Positions 1 through 8,395 of a stretch of 64,000 nucleotides of DNA are shown in pieces. The translations under genes and the position numbers were made by a program. This stretch comes from Aureimonas populi (GTDB taxonomy: Bacteria; Pseudomonadota; Alphaproteobacteria; Rhizobiales; Rhizobiaceae). Location: contig NZ_CP072611.1 of NCBI RefSeq assembly GCF_017815515.1, forward strand, positions 248,001 to 312,000, in the 5' to 3' direction. The first letter of the stretch is position 1. Each line of letters begins with the position of its first letter. The notes beneath the pieces are model-generated. The model was not told the origin of the DNA and did not search any database. It was given only the letters and a program-made list of their open reading frames with translations.

Positions 1-3
1 CCC

Positions 4-774
4 ATGCCCAAGCGCGCTTCCTCCTCCCCAGCCCCCTCCGCCACGCCGGCCGGCCACGGCCTGGCGCGCGTCCTCTCCAAGCTCGGCCACTGCTCGCGCA
101 CGCAGGGCGCGCGCCTCGTGCGCGAGGGCCGCGTGAGCGTGAACGGCGTGGCGATCCTCGATCCGGAGCACCGCACCGACATGGCCACCGCGCGCATCGC
201 CGTGGACGGCGTGCCCGTGGGCGCGGCCGAGCCGGTCTATCTCATGCTCAACAAGCCGCGCGGGCTCGTCACCACGCGCGACGACCCGCAGGGGCGCGGC
301 ACCGTCTATCGCTGCCTGGAAGGGCTTGCCCTGCCCCATGTCTCGCCCGTCGGCCGGCTCGACAAGGCGAGCGAGGGGCTTCTCCTGATGACCAACGACA
401 CGCTCTTCGCGCAGGGCGTGCTCGACGGGGCCAACGCCCCGGACAAGACCTATCACGTGCAGATCGACGCACGCCCGGCCCCCGCGCTCCTTGCCGCCCT
501 CGTCGCGGGAGTGGAGGACAAGGGCGAGGTGCTCGCCGCTAGGTCGGCCGTGCTGCTGCGCGAGGGCACGCGCAATTCCTGGCTGGAGATCGTGCTGGAC
601 GAGGGCCGCAACCGCCAGATCCGCCGCCTTCTGGCGGCCAGCGGCATCGAGACGCTGCGCCTCGTGCGCGTGTCCATCGGCCCGCTCGCGCTCGGCCCCC
701 TGCCCAAGGGCGCCGTGCGCCCGCTGACGCAAGCAGAGGTCGCGGCGCTTTCGCGGCCGGCCGAAGGACAATGA
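4..774 (+). CDS. RsuA/RluB-family pseudouridine synthase
   Basis: This 256-aa protein isomerises specific uridines in rRNA to pseudouridine. An S4 RNA-binding domain spans about residues 19-65, with the typical sequence around 'VREGRVSVNG'. The PsuA catalytic domain follows. The motif GRLDKASEGLLL at 117-128 contains the catalytic Asp120, and the C-terminal family motif EGRNRQIRRLL is near 200-210. The length fits the RsuA/RluB/RluE group, and the target position cannot be read from sequence. The ATG lies 4 bases into the window, so a longer form starting upstream cannot be excluded. The low-complexity Ser/Pro/Ala-rich first 17 residues suggest the start could also be later. No obvious operon partner is present. 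Confidence 0.93.
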   Translation: MPKRASSSPAPSATPAGHGLARVLSKLGHCSRTQGARLVREGRVSVNGVAILDPEHRTDMATARIAVDGVPVGAAEPVYLMLNKPRGLVTTRDDPQGRGTVYRCLEGLALPHVSPVGRLDKASEGLLLMTNDTLFAQGVLDGANAPDKTYHVQIDARPAPALLAALVAGVEDKGEVLAARSAVLLREGTRNSWLEIVLDEGRNRQIRRLLAASGIETLRLVRVSIGPLALGPLPKGAVRPLTQAEVAALSRPAEGQ

Positions 775-869
775 CAGGCAAGCTTAACCGTCTGCCGCTA
801 TCGTGCGGCCGCTCCTTTCGCCTCTGACGTAGAGGAAGGGCGGAAACAACGGAACGACGGCGCTTTGCA

Positions 870-1976
870 TTGACCCTCGACCACGCCACCCTCCAGTTCT
901 GCAGCGCCCTCATGTACGGGGTCTTCGCTGTGATGTTCGCCGGCCTGTGGAGCGGGCGGCGCAAGGAGCGGAACCTTCTCCTGTGGTCGGTGTGCAATCT
1001 CTTCGGGGCCGCGGGCTCCCTCGCCTTCCTGCTGGTTCCGCAGCCGCCGCTCCCCGTGCTGGCGGCAAGCTTCACGTGCTTCTCCGGCACCATCCTGTTC
1101 GCCGGCGCCGGCATTCGCCTGATCGACGGGAGGCGCCCCTTCCCGCCGCACATGGTGCTGATGCCGCCGGTGGTGGCCGCCGCCTGCGCGCTGCCCTTCC
1201 TGCTTGCGCCCGCCGCCCTCGCACCGCTCCTCTCGCTGGCGCTGACGACCACGGCGCTCGGCACGCACTCGGTGATGCTCGGCCTCTACGTGCTGCGCAA
1301 CGGTCGCCCCTCCTTCAGCCGCCGGGCGGGCGGCGTCGCGCTGCTCGCCTATGTGCCGGCCTATCTCACCTGGATCATCCTCGACATCACCGGCCACGCG
1401 CCCGGCCTGCAATTCCTGCTCGTGGCGGACCAGATGATGAACTACGTCCTCGTCATGGCCTTCTTCACGATGGCAGAGGAGCATGCGCGCCGGGTGCTGA
1501 GCGAGCAGGCGCTGTGCGACGAGCTGACCGGCTCGCTCAACCGCGCCGGGCTTTACTTGAAGGCGGGCGAGCGCGCCGCCGGCCGGCCGCGCGCCGTGCT
1601 GATGGCCGATCTCGACCGCTTCAAGGCCATCAACGACCGCCACGGCCATGCGGCGGGCGACGCGGTGATCCGCGCCTTCGCCGAGCGGGTGCGCGGCGCG
1701 CTGGACGCGGGCGACCTCGTGGCGCGCTTCGGCGGGGAGGAGTTCGTGATCCTCCTGGCCGACCCCGACCCGGACAGGGCGATGGAGCGCGCCGAAGCCA
1801 TTCGCCGCTCGCTCGCCGCCACGCCCGTGCGGTGGAACGAGGCCGCCATCGCCGCCACCGTCAGCTTCGGCGTGGCGGTGGAGGAGGAGGGCGAGGACCT
1901 TGCCCGCGCCATCGAGCGGGCCGACCGCGCGCTCTACGCCGCCAAGGCGGGCGGGCGGAACCGCGTGGCGGCGTGA
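870..1976 (+). CDS. Membrane-anchored diguanylate cyclase (GGDEF)
   Basis: This 368-aa protein synthesises cyclic di-GMP. Roughly the first 190 residues are hydrophobic and form several transmembrane helices with no recognised sensor domain. They are followed by a GGDEF domain with an intact active-site motif GGEEF at about 288-292 ([12 protein letters not shown]). The residues before it read DAGDLVAR, so the RxxD inhibitory I-site is absent and product inhibition by that route is not expected. The start chosen is TTG at 870. An ATG at 912, 14 codons later and in frame, is an alternative. It stands alone upstream of lepA. The signal it senses is unknown. Confidence 0.9.
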   Translation: MTLDHATLQFCSALMYGVFAVMFAGLWSGRRKERNLLLWSVCNLFGAAGSLAFLLVPQPPLPVLAASFTCFSGTILFAGAGIRLIDGRRPFPPHMVLMPPVVAAACALPFLLAPAALAPLLSLALTTTALGTHSVMLGLYVLRNGRPSFSRRAGGVALLAYVPAYLTWIILDITGHAPGLQFLLVADQMMNYVLVMAFFTMAEEHARRVLSEQALCDELTGSLNRAGLYLKAGERAAGRPRAVLMADLDRFKAINDRHGHAAGDAVIRAFAERVRGALDAGDLVARFGGEEFVILLADPDPDRAMERAEAIRRSLAATPVRWNEAAIAATVSFGVAVEEEGEDLARAIERADRALYAAKAGGRNRVAA

Positions 1977-2013
1977 GAGGAAAACGGTTCCTGTTTCCAT
2001 TCCAATTGAATAT

Positions 2014-3843
2014 ATGCCGGGCATGAGCACCACGCCCGCACACACGCCCCTGTCCCGCATCCGCAACTTCTCGATCGTCGCCCATATCGACCACGGGAAG
2101 AGCACCCTCGCCGACCGGCTCATCCAGAGCACCGGCGGGCTGGAGGTGCGCGAGATGAAGGACCAGGTGCTCGATTCGATGGATATCGAGCGCGAGCGCG
2201 GCATCACCATCAAGGCGCAGACCGTGCGCCTGCACTACAAGGCGAAGGACGGCGAGACCTACGTCCTCAACCTCATCGACACGCCCGGCCATGTGGACTT
2301 CGCCTACGAGGTCTCGCGCTCCCTCTCGGCCTGCGAGGGCGCGCTCCTCGTGGTGGACGCCGCGCAGGGGGTGGAAGCGCAGACACTCGCCAACGTCTAT
2401 CTGGCGCTCGACAACGACCTGGAGATCGTGCCCGTCCTCAACAAGATCGACCTGCCCGCCGCCGAGCCGGACAAGGTGAAGGAGCAGATCGAGGAGGTGA
2501 TCGGCCTCGACGCCTCCGACGCTGTGATGATCTCGGCGAAATCGGGCCTGGGCATCGAGGACGTGCTGGAGGCCATCGTCACCCGCCTGCCCGCCCCCAA
2601 GGAGGGCGACCGCGCGGCGCCCCTCAAGGCGATGCTGGTGGATAGCTGGTACGACGCCTATCTCGGCGTCATCGTGCTCGTGCGCATCATCGACGGCGAA
2701 TTGAGACGAGGCCAGACCATCCGCATGATGGGTGCGGACGCCCGCTACCTGGTGGACCGGGTGGGCGTCTTCACGCCCAAGATGGTGCCGGTGGAGGCGC
2801 TCGGCCCCGGCGAGCTCGGCTTCATCACCGCTTCCATCAAGGAGGTGGCCGACACGCGCGTGGGCGACACCATCACCGAGGACAAGCGCCAGACCACCTC
2901 CATGCTGCCGGGCTTCAAGCCGGCGCAGCCCGTGGTCTTCTGCGGCCTCTTTCCCGTGGACGCGGCCGATTTCGACGACCTTCGCGCCGCGATGGGCAAG
3001 CTGCGCCTGAACGACGCCTCCTTCTCCTTCGAGATGGAAAGCTCGGCCGCGCTCGGCTTCGGCTTCCGCTGCGGCTTCCTCGGCCTTCTGCATCTGGAGA
3101 TCATCCAGGAGCGCCTCTCGCGCGAGTTCGACCTCGACCTCATCGCGACCGCGCCCTCGGTCGTCTACGACATCAAGCTGACGGACGGCACCACCACCCA
3201 GCTCCACAACCCGGCCGACATGCCGGACGTGATGAAGGTGGAATCCATCCACGAGCCGTGGATCAAGGCGACGATCCTCACCCCGGACGACTATCTCGGC
3301 AACATCCTCACCCTCTGCCAGGAGCGGCGCGGCGTGCAGGTGGACCTCTCCTATGTCGGCAAGCGCGCCATGGTCACATACGAGCTGCCGCTCAACGAGG
3401 TGGTGTTTGACTTCTACGACCGGCTGAAGTCGATCTCGAAGGGCTATGCCTCCTTCGATTATTCGCTGATCGAGTATCGCGAGGGCGACCTCGTGAAGAT
3501 GTCGATCCTGGTCAATTCCGAGCCGGTGGACGCGCTCTCCATGCTGGTCCATCGCAACCAGGCCGAGAAGCGCGGCCGGCAGATGTGCGAGAAGCTCAAG
3601 GAGCTGATCCCCAACCATCTCTTCAAGATCCCGATCCAGGCCGCCATCGGCGGCAAGGTCATCGCACGCGAGACCATCTCGGCCCTGCGCAAGGACGTCA
3701 CCGCCAAATGCTACGGCGGCGACGCCTCCCGCAAGCGCAAGCTCCTCGACAAGCAGAAGGAGGGCAAGAAGCGCATGCGCCAGTTCGGCAAGGTGGACAT
3801 CCCCCAGGAAGCCTTCATCGCGGCGCTGAAGATGGATAGCTGA
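2014..3843 (+). CDS. lepA: Elongation factor 4 (LepA), ribosomal GTPase
   Basis: LepA/EF4 is a ribosome-associated translational GTPase that back-translocates or remodels stalled ribosomes. The G1 motif AHIDHGKST, the DTPGHVDF G3 motif and the NKIDL G4 motif are all present. The LepA-specific C-terminal domain follows, ending in a basic tail rich in [14 protein letters not shown]. The frame is open upstream to 1900, but the upstream residues overlap the diguanylate cyclase and do not match the family. The ATG at 2014 gives 609 aa, the usual length of about 600, and a second ATG at 2023 is equally possible. It is close to universal in bacteria and usually single copy. Confidence 0.97.
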   Translation: MPGMSTTPAHTPLSRIRNFSIVAHIDHGKSTLADRLIQSTGGLEVREMKDQVLDSMDIERERGITIKAQTVRLHYKAKDGETYVLNLIDTPGHVDFAYEVSRSLSACEGALLVVDAAQGVEAQTLANVYLALDNDLEIVPVLNKIDLPAAEPDKVKEQIEEVIGLDASDAVMISAKSGLGIEDVLEAIVTRLPAPKEGDRAAPLKAMLVDSWYDAYLGVIVLVRIIDGELRRGQTIRMMGADARYLVDRVGVFTPKMVPVEALGPGELGFITASIKEVADTRVGDTITEDKRQTTSMLPGFKPAQPVVFCGLFPVDAADFDDLRAAMGKLRLNDASFSFEMESSAALGFGFRCGFLGLLHLEIIQERLSREFDLDLIATAPSVVYDIKLTDGTTTQLHNPADMPDVMKVESIHEPWIKATILTPDDYLGNILTLCQERRGVQVDLSYVGKRAMVTYELPLNEVVFDFYDRLKSISKGYASFDYSLIEYREGDLVKMSILVNSEPVDALSMLVHRNQAEKRGRQMCEKLKELIPNHLFKIPIQAAIGGKVIARETISALRKDVTAKCYGGDASRKRKLLDKQKEGKKRMRQFGKVDIPQEAFIAALKMDS

Positions 3844-3949
3844 TCTGCCGGCCAGTCGCCGGGCCGCCGGCTTTCCCCAGCCCCGGCCCCGCTTGGCCCC
3901 TCACCCCGAGCCCTCCGCACCGCCCCTCATCCTGAGCCGTCCGCATAGC

Positions 3950-4039
3950 CCCTCATCCTGAGCCTGTCGAAGGACGGGGGGCGCTTGGTGCAGCGATCGT
4001 GCCGCTCACCCTCGTCCTTCGACAGGCTCAGGATGAGGG
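3950..4039. repeat. Long perfect inverted repeat (27-bp arms) in intergenic DNA
   Basis: The left arm at 3950-3976 (beginning CCCTCATCCTGAGCCTGTCG) and the right arm at 4013-4039 are exact reverse complements of each other, separated by 36 bases. A partial copy of the same word, CCCCTCATCCTGAGCC, occurs just upstream at 3923-3938. The arrangement resembles the dispersed palindromic extragenic elements common in alphaproteobacterial genomes. It could also act as a transcription barrier behind lepA. Family membership is from memory of similar sequences and not searched. Confidence 0.75.
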
Positions 4040-4146
4040 TAAGGAGAGGCGCAAGATGCAAGTCGCCAGCCAATTCCCGTCCGATCTTTCCCCACCTCCG
4101 CAACGCCCCATACTTCCCCCACCGCCGGCCCTTCGATCGGGCGCGA

Positions 4147-4483
4147 ATGATCGCCAGCGTGGTCATTGAGCGGCTGGACTGGGAGGACTTCCTTCGGCGC
4201 TACGACCGGCGGGGGATGCTGTTCTATCTCGATCCGCCGTATTACGGCTCGGAAGGATATTACGGCGCGGAACGCATTCTCGCGCGATCAGTTCGCGGAG
4301 ATGGCCGAGAAGCTGGCCGGGCTGAAGGGCGCTCTCATCCTCTCGATCAACGACCGGCCGGAGGTCCGAGCGATCTTCGAGCGCTTCGAGATGGAGGGCG
4401 CGACGACCACCTATTCGATCTCGAAAGGCGAGCCTTCGAAGGTGGGCGAATTGATCGTTTCAGGCGGCTTCAAAGGGGGCTGA
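4147..4483 (+). pseudogene. Remnant of a D12-class N6-adenine DNA methyltransferase
   Basis: Two overlapping frames together encode the C-terminal part of a Dam-like methyltransferase. The first frame reads LDWEDFLRRYDRRGMLFYL followed by DPPYYGSEGYYG at about 4231, containing the DPPY catalytic motif. The second frame continues with FSRDQFAEMAEKL, LILSINDRPEVR and KVGELIVSGG to a stop at 4481-4483. The switch lies near 4275-4290 and would be repaired by a one-base change. The N-terminal half with the SAM-binding FxGxG motif is absent, so the copy is both truncated and frameshifted. It is probably a phage-type orphan methylase fossil and is not expected to be active. Confidence 0.8.
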
Positions 4484-4581
4484 AACCTTTGCCGTCCGAT
4501 CTTGCGCGCGCGGCCATTCGTTTTTGCGCGCTACACCAAGCGTCGGAAGCTCTGAACTAGGCATGCCATCTGGCAGAAGAA

Positions 4582-5484
4582 TCACGGAGAGCGGCCCGCT
4601 CCAATAGGCTGAAGGTGCTGGCTGGCGGTCTTGATGACGGCAGAGTTCAACCGGACCAAGGCTGGCTTCACCGCACGAGACCATTGCCAAAATAGCGGGA
4701 CGTCCAGCCTGTAATCCGGCGCAAGCCGGACCAGCTCGCCTCTCTTAACATGAGGTTCGGCAAGGATTTCCGGCACCAGCGCCCATCCAAGGCTTCGGAG
4801 AACCCCGTTGGTAATTGCTGTTGTGGAAGGCAATTGGTGGAAGGGGTAGCCGATTTCGTACTGTAAACTCGCCGAAAGCCAGTTTGAATGAAGTGAGTCC
4901 TTGTTGCCGTAGACTAAAGCTGGGGCCTTGCTAATCGCTTCGGGCGTCAATCCATCGGGCATCCACCTGTCGCGAAATTCGGGCGAGCAGACCGCGATGT
5001 ATCTTAGGGCACCGAGCGGCCGGGAATCGCAACCAGTCACCGGATTATCGTCCGCCGTGACGGCTGCGGTGACGAGACCTTTTCGAAGCCATTCGGCGCT
5101 ATGGTGCTGGTCGTCGATGACGAGGTCATACAGCCAGGACCAATCCGGGGACAGCGCCTCTAAGAACCACGTTTCCACGCTGTCTGCGTTAACAGCTATA
5201 CGGATATAGCTTTTCTTTACCAGGCTGTTCTCTATCGAGAGTTGGCTTTCAAGGGAGCGCTGTAGAAGGCTGACCCGTTCAAAATGCATAGCAACCATCG
5301 CTCCCGCCTCGGTGGCTTGGCAGGGCTTCTCACGTACAATCAGTGAAATACCGAGTTGGTCTTCCAGAGCCTTCACCCGCTGAGATACGGCCGAGGGGGT
5401 GATGTGCAACGCACGCGCGGCCTTTTCAAAAGTGCCCGATCGCAGGACGGCGCTGACCGCTTCCATCTGTCCATAGTCCATCAT
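4582..5484 (-). CDS. argP: LysR-family regulator, ArgP/IciA type
   Basis: This protein of about 300 aa belongs to the ArgP (IciA/LysG) group, which activates a divergent basic-amino-acid exporter in response to lysine or arginine. The N-terminal helix-turn-helix covers about residues 1-60 (FEKAARALHITPSAVSQRVK), followed by the effector-binding domain. The open frame begins at a GTG (5490), but an AGGTG Shine-Dalgarno just upstream favours the ATG at 5484 or 5481. It is divergent from a LysE-type exporter gene at 5569, the classical argP-argO/lysG-lysE arrangement. Its base composition is clearly lower in GC than flanking genes, which suggests horizontal acquisition of the pair. Confidence 0.9.
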   Translation of the reverse strand: MMDYGQMEAVSAVLRSGTFEKAARALHITPSAVSQRVKALEDQLGISLIVREKPCQATEAGAMVAMHFERVSLLQRSLESQLSIENSLVKKSYIRIAVNADSVETWFLEALSPDWSWLYDLVIDDQHHSAEWLRKGLVTAAVTADDNPVTGCDSRPLGALRYIAVCSPEFRDRWMPDGLTPEAISKAPALVYGNKDSLHSNWLSASLQYEIGYPFHQLPSTTAITNGVLRSLGWALVPEILAEPHVKRGELVRLAPDYRLDVPLFWQWSRAVKPALVRLNSAVIKTASQHLQPIGAGRSP

Positions 5485-5506
5485 TAGCACCTATTCATTT
5501 CACTGA

Positions 5507-5527
5507 AGTTATTTAACTTTAATAACT
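5507..5527. promoter_or_regulatory. Candidate ArgP operator between argP and lysE
   Basis: The 84-bp spacer between the divergent genes is very AT-rich. It contains a perfect dyad, AGTTATT-N7-AATAACT, at 5507-5527. A dyad of this kind midway between a LysR gene and its target is the usual recognition site of LysR regulators. The site is inferred from position and symmetry only. Confidence 0.5.
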
Positions 5528-5568
5528 ATACATCATTTCTGTAAGGTGCTCCGGACAGTTCGGAGAGC

Positions 5569-6180
5569 ATGATGACTGCATTTTTTCCTGGCTTTTTTCT
5601 CGGTATCAGCCTGATCGCTGCAATCGGCGCGCAAAACGCTTTCGTTCTACGGCAAGGTCTCCAACGCCGGCATGTTTTCGCTGTTTGCTTGACCTGTGCA
5701 GCCTCAGACGCGGTTCTCGTTACCGTCGGCGTGGCCGGCTTCGGGTTTTTGGTCACTGCGATGCCGTGGCTCGAGACCGCCATGACAATTGGGGGCGCGG
5801 TGTTTCTGGCCCTCTATGCCTCAAAGAGTTTTTGGGCGGCGTTTTCCGATACTTCCTCCCTCAGCCCCTCAGATGTGAAGATCGCCAGTCTGTCCAGCAC
5901 GATCGCTGCCGCCTTGGCGTTCACCTGGCTCAATCCGCACGTCTATCTTGATACGGTCGTGTTGCTCGGCTCCATCTCCACCAACTATGGGGATGATCGC
6001 TTCATGTTCGCCATCGGTGCGATCACGGCCTCCTTTGTCTTTTTCTTCTCATTGGGGTTGGGTGCCCGACTTCTCACCCCGCTGTTTTCCAGCCCCCGAT
6101 CCTGGCAAGTTCTGGAGTTTTTGGTCGGCGTTATCATGACCGCTCTGGCTCTTAAACTGATCCTCCGGGTGGCAAGCTAG
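5569..6180 (+). CDS. LysE/ArgO-family basic amino acid exporter
   Basis: This 203-aa inner-membrane protein belongs to the LysE translocator family, which exports lysine or arginine and analogues when internal pools rise. The family-typical N-terminus is clear: GFFLGISLIAAIGAQNAFVLRQGL at about 8-31, followed by five or six hydrophobic helices. Paired ATG codons occur at 5569 and 5572, after a purine-rich CGGAGAG ribosome site. The divergent argP gene is its likely activator. Like argP it is lower in GC than the surrounding genes. Whether the substrate is arginine or lysine cannot be told. Confidence 0.9.
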   Translation: MMTAFFPGFFLGISLIAAIGAQNAFVLRQGLQRRHVFAVCLTCAASDAVLVTVGVAGFGFLVTAMPWLETAMTIGGAVFLALYASKSFWAAFSDTSSLSPSDVKIASLSSTIAAALAFTWLNPHVYLDTVVLLGSISTNYGDDRFMFAIGAITASFVFFFSLGLGARLLTPLFSSPRSWQVLEFLVGVIMTALALKLILRVAS

Positions 6181-6194
6181 GTAGGGCCCCAAGT

Positions 6195-6239
6195 CACGGG
6201 GCGCCGCGCGGAACCGGAGACAGCCCAACCGCCCCGTGG
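6195..6239. terminator. Weak hairpin after lysE (possible terminator)
   Basis: CACGGGGCG (6195-6203) can pair with CGCCCCGTG (6230-6238) around a long loop of 26 bases. It starts 15 bases after the lysE stop codon, but there is no T tract. A terminator role is only a possibility. Confidence 0.25.
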
Positions 6240-6347
6240 TGAGAGCCGGATGGAGATCGGGCCGAGGTTCCGGCGTTGGACAGGCGCGGACCGGGAAGCG
6301 GAGCGGAGGCTGGCACCCTCCGCAGGGTCTGGAAGACGCCGCGTGGG

Positions 6348-6400
6348 GCGCCGGAGGCGAGCCACATATAAAATACCAATCGGAGGCGAGCCTCCGGCGC
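6348..6400. repeat. Inverted repeat in the spacer before the Hsp70 gene
   Basis: The 414-bp stretch 6181-6594 has no convincing gene. It contains the perfect inverted repeat GCGCCGGAGGC (6348-6358) / GCCTCCGGCGC (6390-6400), which flanks an AT-rich core (ACATATAAAATACC). The word CGGAGGCGAGCC also occurs twice directly, at about 6352 and 6381. The AT-rich core could be a promoter element, or the whole may be a small REP-like repeat. Confidence 0.45.
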
Positions 6401-6594
6401 TCCACCGCCTGCCATCCGGCAGGCACGATCCTCTCCGCCCCTTGCCACCGCCGGCGAGGCCGCTTCGCCATGTCTTCCCTTCGGCCGCCGCCTCCGCTAT
6501 ACGGGCCGCCCTTCACCGCCGGTTCGAACCAGCGACCGCCGCCCTGCCGGGCCGCGCGGCCGGCGCAGTTTTTTCTTTCGCGAGGCGATGCACC

Positions 6595-7851
6595 ATGCCC
6601 CTTCATCCCGGCCTCGATTTCGGCACCACCAATTCCACCCTGGCGCTCTGCGCCCCCGGCGGCACGCCCCGCCTGCTGCCGGTGGAGGGCGAGCATCTAA
6701 CGATCCCCTCCGCCCTGTTCTTCAGCCTGGAGGACGGCGGCACCTATTTCGGGCGCAAGGCGGTGTTCGAATATGTCGACGGGGCGGAAGGCCGCTTCAT
6801 GCGCGCCCTCAAGAGCGTTCTGGGCTCCAGCCTGATGAAGGAGACCACCGCCGTCGGGCGCCAGCGCATGAGCTTCGAGGAGCTGATCGGCCGCTTCCTC
6901 CAGCATCTCAAGGCCAAGCTGGAGGCGGCGACCGGCGATACGCCCGAGAAGATCGTGCTCGGCCGCCCGGTCCGCTTCGTCGACGAGGACGATGGGGCCG
7001 ACAGGCGCGCTGAGGAGGAGCTGGCTTCGGCCGCCCGCGCGCAGGGCTTCAGGCATATCGAGTTCCAGTTCGAGCCCGTCGCGGCCGCGCTCTATTACGA
7101 GAGCCGGATCAATGCCGAGAAGCTGGCGCTGGTGGTCGATATCGGCGGCGGCACGTCCGACTTCTCGGTGGTGCGCCTGTCGCCCGAGCGCGCCCGCGAC
7201 CTGGACCGGAAGGGCGATATCCTGAGCTTCACCGGCGTGCATGTGGGCGGCACCGATTTCGACCGCCTGCTCAACATCGCGCGCATGCAGCCGCTGGCCG
7301 GGCTCGGTTCGATGACGGCGGACGGCAAGCGCGAGATGCCGCGCTGGTACTTCAACGACATGGCGACCTGGCACCGCATCAACACGCTCTACACGGCCAA
7401 GGTGGCGCGCGACATCGCGGGGCTGAAGAAGGAGGCCGCCGAGCCGGAGAAGCTGGCGCGCTACGAGCATCTTCTGAAGCATCGCTCGGGCCACCGTCTC
7501 GCCGGATCGGTGGAGGCGGCCAAGATCGCCCTCTCGGACCATGAGGCGACGACGATCAGCCTTCGCGAGGCCGGCTTTTCGATGGAAGCGCCGACCACGC
7601 GCGCCGAGTTCGAGGCCGCCACCGCCGAACTGGTGGAGCGCATCGCCGGCGCCATCGAGGCGGCGCTCGCCACCGCCGGCGTGGCGGCCGAGGCGGTGGA
7701 AACGGTGATCCTCACGGGCGGCGGCGCGCAGGTGCCCGCCGTGCGCCACGCCGCGACCATGCGCTTTCCGGGCGCCGAAATCGCCCAGTCGGACGCCTTC
7801 GGCTCGGTCGGCCTCGGCCTCGGCCTCGACGCCGCGCGGCGCTTCGCCTGA
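6595..7851 (+). CDS. Hsp70-family protein, YegD-like
   Basis: This 418-aa protein has an Hsp70/actin-type ATPase fold but lacks the DnaK substrate-binding and lid domains. It therefore resembles YegD, a short Hsp70 relative of unclear function. Phosphate-1 is LDFGTTNSTLAL near residues 7-18. Phosphate-2 is VVDIGGGTSDFSVV near 178-191. The adenosine motif is VILTGGGAQVPAVR near the C-terminus. The open frame extends upstream to 6250, but that extension is not protein-like and the family begins at the ATG at 6595. No DnaJ or GrpE neighbour is present. The substrate is unknown. Confidence 0.9.
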   Translation: MPLHPGLDFGTTNSTLALCAPGGTPRLLPVEGEHLTIPSALFFSLEDGGTYFGRKAVFEYVDGAEGRFMRALKSVLGSSLMKETTAVGRQRMSFEELIGRFLQHLKAKLEAATGDTPEKIVLGRPVRFVDEDDGADRRAEEELASAARAQGFRHIEFQFEPVAAALYYESRINAEKLALVVDIGGGTSDFSVVRLSPERARDLDRKGDILSFTGVHVGGTDFDRLLNIARMQPLAGLGSMTADGKREMPRWYFNDMATWHRINTLYTAKVARDIAGLKKEAAEPEKLARYEHLLKHRSGHRLAGSVEAAKIALSDHEATTISLREAGFSMEAPTTRAEFEAATAELVERIAGAIEAALATAGVAAEAVETVILTGGGAQVPAVRHAATMRFPGAEIAQSDAFGSVGLGLGLDAARRFA

Positions 7852-7927
7852 ACCCGGCGCCTTTCACGCCGGCTATCGTTCCGGCCGCTTTGCCCCTATG
7901 GAGACCGGGCCAACACAGGAGATGCCG

Positions 7928-8359
7928 ATGATGATCGACCTCGACAAAGCCCGCACCATGATCGCCGCGAGCCTGAAGAAAGCCTCCGAGCTCGGCCTCA
8001 AGCCGCTGACCGTCGCCGTGCTCGACGCGGGCGGCGCGCTGATCGCGCTGGAGCGGCAGGACGGCGCCTCGCGCATGCGCCCCGAGATCGCCATCGGCAA
8101 GGCGAACGGCGCCATCGCCATGGGCATGGGCTCGCGCGCGCTGTTCCAGCGTGCCGAGCAGCAGCCCTTCTTCATCCAGTCGATGAACGCGCTCGCGGGC
8201 GGCTCGCTGGTGCCGGTGCCGGGCGGCGTGCTGGTGCGCGAAGGCGCGGGCGGGCCCATCCTCGGCGCCGTCGGCATCACGGGCGACACCTCGGACAATG
8301 ACGAAGCGGCGGCCGTGGCCGGCATCGAGGCGGCCGGCTTCGCGGCGGACCACGGCTGA
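7928..8359 (+). CDS. GlcG/HbpS-family heme-binding-like protein
   Basis: This protein of about 143 aa belongs to the GlcG/HbpS (DUF336) family. Typical features are an N-terminal helix (IDLDKARTMIAASLKKA), the segment LTVAVLDAGGALIALERQDGA, and the C-terminal VPVPGGVLVR...GGPILGAVGITGDTSDNDE with the final A-G-I-E pattern. Members are small soluble or exported proteins often found in glycolate, diol-utilisation or heme/redox-sensing loci, with no settled enzymatic role. An AGGAG site at 7917-7921 selects the ATG at 7928 (or 7931) over the ATGs at 7898 and 7922. It is convergent with the BCCT transporter gene. Confidence 0.88.
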   Translation: MMIDLDKARTMIAASLKKASELGLKPLTVAVLDAGGALIALERQDGASRMRPEIAIGKANGAIAMGMGSRALFQRAEQQPFFIQSMNALAGGSLVPVPGGVLVREGAGGPILGAVGITGDTSDNDEAAAVAGIEAAGFAADHG

Positions 8360-8367
8360 ACGACAAC

Positions 8368-8389
8368 GGGGCGGCCCGCCGGCCGCCCC
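8368..8389. terminator. Bidirectional terminator hairpin
   Basis: A perfect hairpin, GGGGCGGCC-CGCC-GGCCGCCCC, fills the 36-bp gap between two convergent genes. There is no strong T tract on either side, so termination efficiency is uncertain. Confidence 0.6.
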
Positions 8390-8395
8390 TCGGCC

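Noticed and set aside
6250..6594. N-terminal extension of the Hsp70-like protein
   Set aside because: The extra residues are Arg/Pro-rich and unlike the family; the phosphate-1 motif lies right after the ATG at 6595.
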